A stretch of 53,165 nt of DNA from an uncultured Lachnospiraceae bacterium (lineage in GTDB: Bacteria > Bacillota > Clostridia > Lachnospirales > Lachnospiraceae): NCBI GenBank assembly GCA_910579275.1, contig CAJTTO010000028.1:1-53165 (forward strand), in the 5' to 3' direction. Each line of letters opens with the position of its first letter. Position 1 is the first letter of the stretch. The notes beneath the pieces are model-generated. The model ran no database searches and was not told the origin of the DNA. It worked only from the letters and a program-made list of their open reading frames with translations. This document shows positions 50,079 through 53,165 of the stretch, one piece after another. The translations under genes and the position numbers were made by a program.

Positions 50079-50099
50079 TGACAGGAATGGAGGATTTAT

Positions 50100-50927
50100 A
50101 TGGAAGCAATTTTTAAATATCCAAGAACAAGACATCTGGAAGGCTCTAGGCAGCAATTGGGTGATGAAGACCTCAACTGTGTGAAGGTAGAGGAGATAAA
50201 GGGATGCTATCTCGTCCTTGAGGAAAAAGTAGATGGAGCAAACTGCGGAATCAGTTTCGGCGAAGACGGAAAAATGTATCTGCAAAGCCGCGGCCATTTT
50301 TTAAACGGTGGTTATGGGGAACGACAGTTTGATTTGTTCAAAGTCTGGGCGGGCTGTTTTGAAAGCAGGCTGCACGAGCTTCTGGGAGACCGATATGTGA
50401 TGTATGGTGAATGGCTGTATGCGAAGCACACTGTATTTTATGACAGGCTGCCGCATTATTTTATGGAGTTTGATATTTTTGACAAAAAGCAGCAGCGTTT
50501 CTTCTCGACCCGCAAACGCAGGGAGTTTTTAAGCAATGCCCCGTTTATCCGTTCTGTGCGCGTATTGACGGAAGGATATTTTGGTACATTGGGGGAGATT
50601 GATAAATGGATAGGGCGGAGTCTTTTTATATCCGGAGAGCGGGAAGAACGCTTTCTTGCGCAGTGCAGGAAAAGCGGAACAGACAGCGCTTTGGCTGTTC
50701 GACAGACCGACTTGACGGGAATCATGGAGGGTATTTATATCAAGGTGGAGGATGGGGACTATGTGACCGATCGTCTGAAGTTTGTGCGCGGTTCCTTTCT
50801 CAACACCATTCTAGATTCAGAGAGCCACTGGATAAAGCGGCCGATAATCGCGAATTGTCTGGCTGACGGAGTGGATTTGTTCGCCGTGCAGGAAGGAGGG
50901 GGTGCGGATGTGTCAGGAAATTCTTAA
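50100..50927 (+). CDS. ATP-dependent RNA ligase (Rnl2/RNA_ligase family)
   Basis: 275 residues with the nucleotidyltransferase motifs in order: motif I EEKVDGANCG with the adenylated Lys43, motif III MYGEWLYAKHTVFYD (101-115), motif IV MEGIYIKVED (209-218) and motif V RLKFVRG with Lys227. The protein seals 5'-phosphate and 3'-hydroxyl RNA ends through a ligase-AMP intermediate. The start follows GGAGGA. The downstream HD-Pnk gene starts 20 bases before this gene's stop, so both are coupled and form an RNA-repair pair. Confidence 0.92.
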   Translation: MEAIFKYPRTRHLEGSRQQLGDEDLNCVKVEEIKGCYLVLEEKVDGANCGISFGEDGKMYLQSRGHFLNGGYGERQFDLFKVWAGCFESRLHELLGDRYVMYGEWLYAKHTVFYDRLPHYFMEFDIFDKKQQRFFSTRKRREFLSNAPFIRSVRVLTEGYFGTLGEIDKWIGRSLFISGEREERFLAQCRKSGTDSALAVRQTDLTGIMEGIYIKVEDGDYVTDRLKFVRGSFLNTILDSESHWIKRPIIANCLADGVDLFAVQEGGGADVSGNS

Positions 50928-52029
50928 GGAAATCCGCAGCTGCGGATTTTCGTTTCAGAAGCTTTCTGGTAAATATCCGGAATTAAACTTACTGAAAAAC
51001 ATTCCGCAAAACCCGACGTACCATGGAGAGGGCGATGTTTACCGCCACACGGAAATGGTATGCGGGAGGCTTTTGTCACTTCCGGAATGGAGAGAACTGG
51101 AAAATGAGGAGCAGGAGCTGTTGTTTTTGGCGGCAGCTTTTCACGACATGGGCAAGATTTATTGTACAAAGCAGGAGGACGGAAGCTGGGTATCGCCAAG
51201 GCATACGATTATTGGGGAAAAGAGGTTCCGCCAGCAGGTTTACAGGAACGCGGAGCAGTTTGGTCTGACCTTTTCCCAGCGGGAGACCGCTGCCAGACTG
51301 ATTCGGTATCACGGACTGCCGGTGTGGTTCTGGACAAAAAAGAGAACCGAGTTTCAATTGCTTCAGGCGGCAGAAAGCATTCCTTTGCGGCTCTTATATC
51401 TGCTGTCAAAGGCAGATGTGCAGGGGCGTGTTGCAGAAGACATTTGCAAACTGGAGGAGCAGGTGGAATTATTTGCCGACTACGCTAAGGAATTGGGTAT
51501 TTGGGAGCAGTCGTATGGATTTGCCAATGCCTATACGAAATTTCAATATTTTCAGCGGGAGGGATTGCGGCATAATGCTGTGTTATATGATGATACAGAG
51601 TTTGATGTCCTTTTGCTGTCAGGTCTTCCGCTTGCCGGAAAAGACAGTTGGATTGCGCAGCAAGGTATGGAGCTGCCTGTTGTCTCGTTGGACGCCATCC
51701 GCGAGCAGCTGGGTGTATCCCCTGCAAAAAACTCCGGAAAAGTGGCGCAGGCGGGCACAGAGCGGGCAAGGGAGTATTTGAGGCGGAAACAGCCGTTTAT
51801 CTGGAATGCGACAAATATCATTCAGGAGACCAGACAGCGGCTAGTCAGCCTGTTTGCCGGATATGGTGCACGGGTGCACATTTTGTATTTGGAAGTGCCC
51901 TATCAGGAGCTGCTTGACAGAAACCAAAAAAGAGATCGCTATATTCCCCAATCCGTTCTGGAGGAAATGATTCGAAAAGTGGAGATGCCCGCACCGTGGG
52001 AGGCGTATGAGGTAATTTGCCGCGGGTAG
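50908..52029 (+). CDS. HD-Pnk RNA end-healing enzyme (phosphoesterase and 5'-kinase)
   Basis: 373 residues. The N-terminal HD domain (about 35-195) has His47 in YRHTEM, HD at 79-80 in AFHDMGK, His99 and His135 in RYHG, and Asp170. The C-terminal P-loop kinase (about 230-373) has GLPLAGKDSW (239-248), the LDAIREQLG substrate motif and IWNATN (298-303). The P-loop has Asp where GK(S/T) is usual, a form known in this group. HD-Pnk proteins such as that of Runella remove 2',3'-cyclic phosphate and phosphorylate 5'-OH ends, preparing them for the ligase. The ATG at 50908 follows AAGGAGGGGG; a GTG at 50902 is too close. Confidence 0.88.
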   Translation: MCQEILKEIRSCGFSFQKLSGKYPELNLLKNIPQNPTYHGEGDVYRHTEMVCGRLLSLPEWRELENEEQELLFLAAAFHDMGKIYCTKQEDGSWVSPRHTIIGEKRFRQQVYRNAEQFGLTFSQRETAARLIRYHGLPVWFWTKKRTEFQLLQAAESIPLRLLYLLSKADVQGRVAEDICKLEEQVELFADYAKELGIWEQSYGFANAYTKFQYFQREGLRHNAVLYDDTEFDVLLLSGLPLAGKDSWIAQQGMELPVVSLDAIREQLGVSPAKNSGKVAQAGTERAREYLRRKQPFIWNATNIIQETRQRLVSLFAGYGARVHILYLEVPYQELLDRNQKRDRYIPQSVLEEMIRKVEMPAPWEAYEVICRG

Positions 52030-52081
52030 CGGGATTTATGGGAGGGAAGCGCCATGGAATAAAATATGAAAGGAAAACATC

Positions 52082-52110
52082 TTGATAAATGTCGTAGCAC
52101 GTGTTATATT
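52082..52110 (+). promoter_or_regulatory. Promoter of the lipoprotein gene
   Basis: TTGATA and TATATT with a 17-bp spacer, about 35 bases before the ATG. Confidence 0.8.
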
Positions 52111-52144
52111 ACTGTAGTAAGGTTGCTATGAAAGGGGAAATCAT

Positions 52145-52966
52145 ATGAACAAACAAAAGTGTCGGAACAGTGTGCTTGCCATTGCGGCGGTCACTGCGCT
52201 TGTGGTAACGGGCTGCCAGCCAAATGGTGGCACCAATGCGGATACGGAAGCATTAAAAGAACAAATCGCACAGTTGGAGCAACAGATTGTTGCATTGGAG
52301 CAGCAGGCAGCTAATGATAATGCACCGAAAGAAAATACATTGGAACAAGCCGGCACGGCATCTGATGTAGGCGCACAACCAACACAGGACGCAGCAGCCG
52401 GAAACAGTACACAGACTAAAAATGACACATATGTCGGAAATGAACAGACTGGAAACGAAAAGAATACGGAACAGAAAAATGACACAGGTGTCGGAACTGG
52501 AAAGCAGTCTGACGCAGATCGGGATGACAATGCACAGACACCGTCTGATACGAGTGCCGGATGGAATCATGCATCCGGACATGATGAAGCAAACGGTCAT
52601 AATCCGCCTCAGTTTGATGAAAACGGCGGTGCGTCAAACGAGCAGGGCACTTCCATAGATGGGATGACGACCTATACCATGCAGGAGTTAGGCAGCATGG
52701 TCGACGCATTTGTGGAAAAGGCAAATGCCGCTGTGCCGGGCGGTACTGCCGCAGAGGTTATGGAGCAGTTCTTTGCCCTGAAGCAGGAGGAGAAACAGAT
52801 TGACGATCTGCTTGACGGCCACGAGGATGAGCTGGAATACCTTTATAAAATCCAAACCCTGACAAGGGATGGCTATAAACAGCTGGAACGTGAACTGGAA
52901 CTGCTTGAGGATCAGCTGGATGCCGCAGAGGATCGGCTGGAGTATGTGTTTGGTATTGACGATTAA
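52145..52966 (+). CDS. Lipoprotein with N- and C-terminal coiled coils
   Basis: 273 residues. The lipobox LVVTGC places an acylated Cys24, so it is membrane-tethered outside the cell. Residues about 36-55 form a coiled coil (LKEQIAQLEQQIVALEQQ). A long Asn/Thr/Asp/Gly-rich unstructured linker (about 60-175) follows, then a helical, acidic C-terminal region (about 180-273, with LERELELLEDQLDAAEDRLE). No enzyme motif is seen. The ribosome binding site is GAAAGGGG. The role is unknown; a spacer or adaptor at the cell surface is possible. Confidence 0.8.
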   Translation: MNKQKCRNSVLAIAAVTALVVTGCQPNGGTNADTEALKEQIAQLEQQIVALEQQAANDNAPKENTLEQAGTASDVGAQPTQDAAAGNSTQTKNDTYVGNEQTGNEKNTEQKNDTGVGTGKQSDADRDDNAQTPSDTSAGWNHASGHDEANGHNPPQFDENGGASNEQGTSIDGMTTYTMQELGSMVDAFVEKANAAVPGGTAAEVMEQFFALKQEEKQIDDLLDGHEDELEYLYKIQTLTRDGYKQLERELELLEDQLDAAEDRLEYVFGIDD

Positions 52967-53012
52967 GTTATATATGCCGTTTCAGCCGTGTCTATGATCG
53001 TCAAGATGTGGC

Positions 53013-53053
53013 TGTCCTGTCAGTAAAGTCAATATCATATTGAGAACAGGACA
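53013..53053. promoter_or_regulatory. Hairpin downstream of the lipoprotein gene
   Basis: TGTCCTGT pairs with ACAGGACA, enclosing a second perfect hairpin TCAATAT-C-ATATTGA. No T-tract follows, so it may be an operator or an RNA structure of the next unit beyond the window. Confidence 0.5.
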
Positions 53054-53165
53054 CCTTCTGCCAGACAGATATGCGGATAATCGTGTTTTTGTCGGCAAAG
53101 TTAATAGGAGTGAGTAGTCTCGGAAACTCACTGAAGATGCAACAGAAAAACAGGTCATATAAACG

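Larger units (their letters stand above)
49311..50099. other. 789-base non-coding region between operons
   Basis: In order: remnants of an old B element, MITE B4 nested in it, a strong promoter, a probable small RNA with its terminator, repeat C3, a hairpin-rich stretch (TCTCTTTGCAATAGAGA, AGGTTACGTTAACCT), a second strong terminator and repeat C4. No protein gene with a ribosome binding site and normal codon use is seen. Confidence 0.7.

Overview
The window looks like a chromosome segment of a motile, Gram-positive anaerobe of the Clostridia, most likely a Lachnospiraceae member. The reasons are the gene set (PadR/DUF1700/DUF4097 trio, AGCS symporter, DUF1934, GyrI-like remnant, BlaI/BlaR-type pair, several chemoreceptors), meso-diaminopimelate dehydrogenase, strong AGGAGG-type ribosome binding sites and TTGACA/TATAAT promoters with 16-18 bp spacers. 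This is a judgement from sequence recognition, not a database match. No rRNA, tRNA, CRISPR array, phage or complete transposase gene was found.

Layout. 1-5.2 kb: MITE-like repeats, a PadR operon (regulator, DUF1700 membrane protein, DUF4097 protein, coaBC) and a ThrH-type phosphatase behind a structured leader. 5.2-10 kb: an FMN-binding lipoprotein translationally coupled to a dCache chemoreceptor (minus strand), then an ECF sigma factor and its membrane regulator. 10-21.8 kb: metG, a HAD phosphatase, ddh, a GyrI-like pseudogene, a heterodimeric ABC exporter, a Cthe_2159-like lipoprotein and a sulfur operon (O-acetylhomoserine sulfhydrylase, cysK). 22-31.6 kb: two single-Cache chemoreceptors, an ECF S component, a bactofilin-like protein, a GNAT protein and an alanine/sodium symporter behind an apparent attenuator. 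32-39.9 kb: a LytTR regulator with a degenerate GHKL partner, cyclophilin, ispE-gntR, DUF1934, a RelQ-like alarmone synthetase, an RpiB-family protein and a 59-residue DUF3006-like protein. 40-53 kb: an ABC-F protein, an SLC13/ArsB-like permease coupled to a cytidylate-kinase-like protein, a 6-TM chemoreceptor, a BlaI/BlaR-like/rhomboid/GNAT operon, a probable small RNA, an RNA ligase plus HD-Pnk RNA-repair pair and a lipoprotein.

The most notable systems are these. (1) A BlaI-type repressor operon encodes a BlaR1-like membrane protein that has lost its whole M56 metalloprotease domain, and a rhomboid intramembrane protease is translationally coupled to it, suggesting protease replacement in a repressor-sensor pathway. 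(2) An RNA ligase overlaps an HD-phosphoesterase/P-loop kinase gene, a complete end-healing and sealing set; a well-defined short transcription unit with a start-stop codon lies just upstream. (3) Two families of about 140-190 bp MITEs (called A and B here) have related GTTAC/GTAAC ends. Five copies have perfect 8-bp target-site duplications and one has a 7/8 duplication. One copy has inserted exactly at a -10 box and duplicated it; another, reduced to 30 bp, sits directly after a stop codon. (4) Further repeat families (C, D and E here) sit behind terminators or supply the stop codons of neighbouring genes.

Four chemoreceptors in 41 kb, none next to che or flagellar genes, fit a motile organism with dispersed receptor genes.
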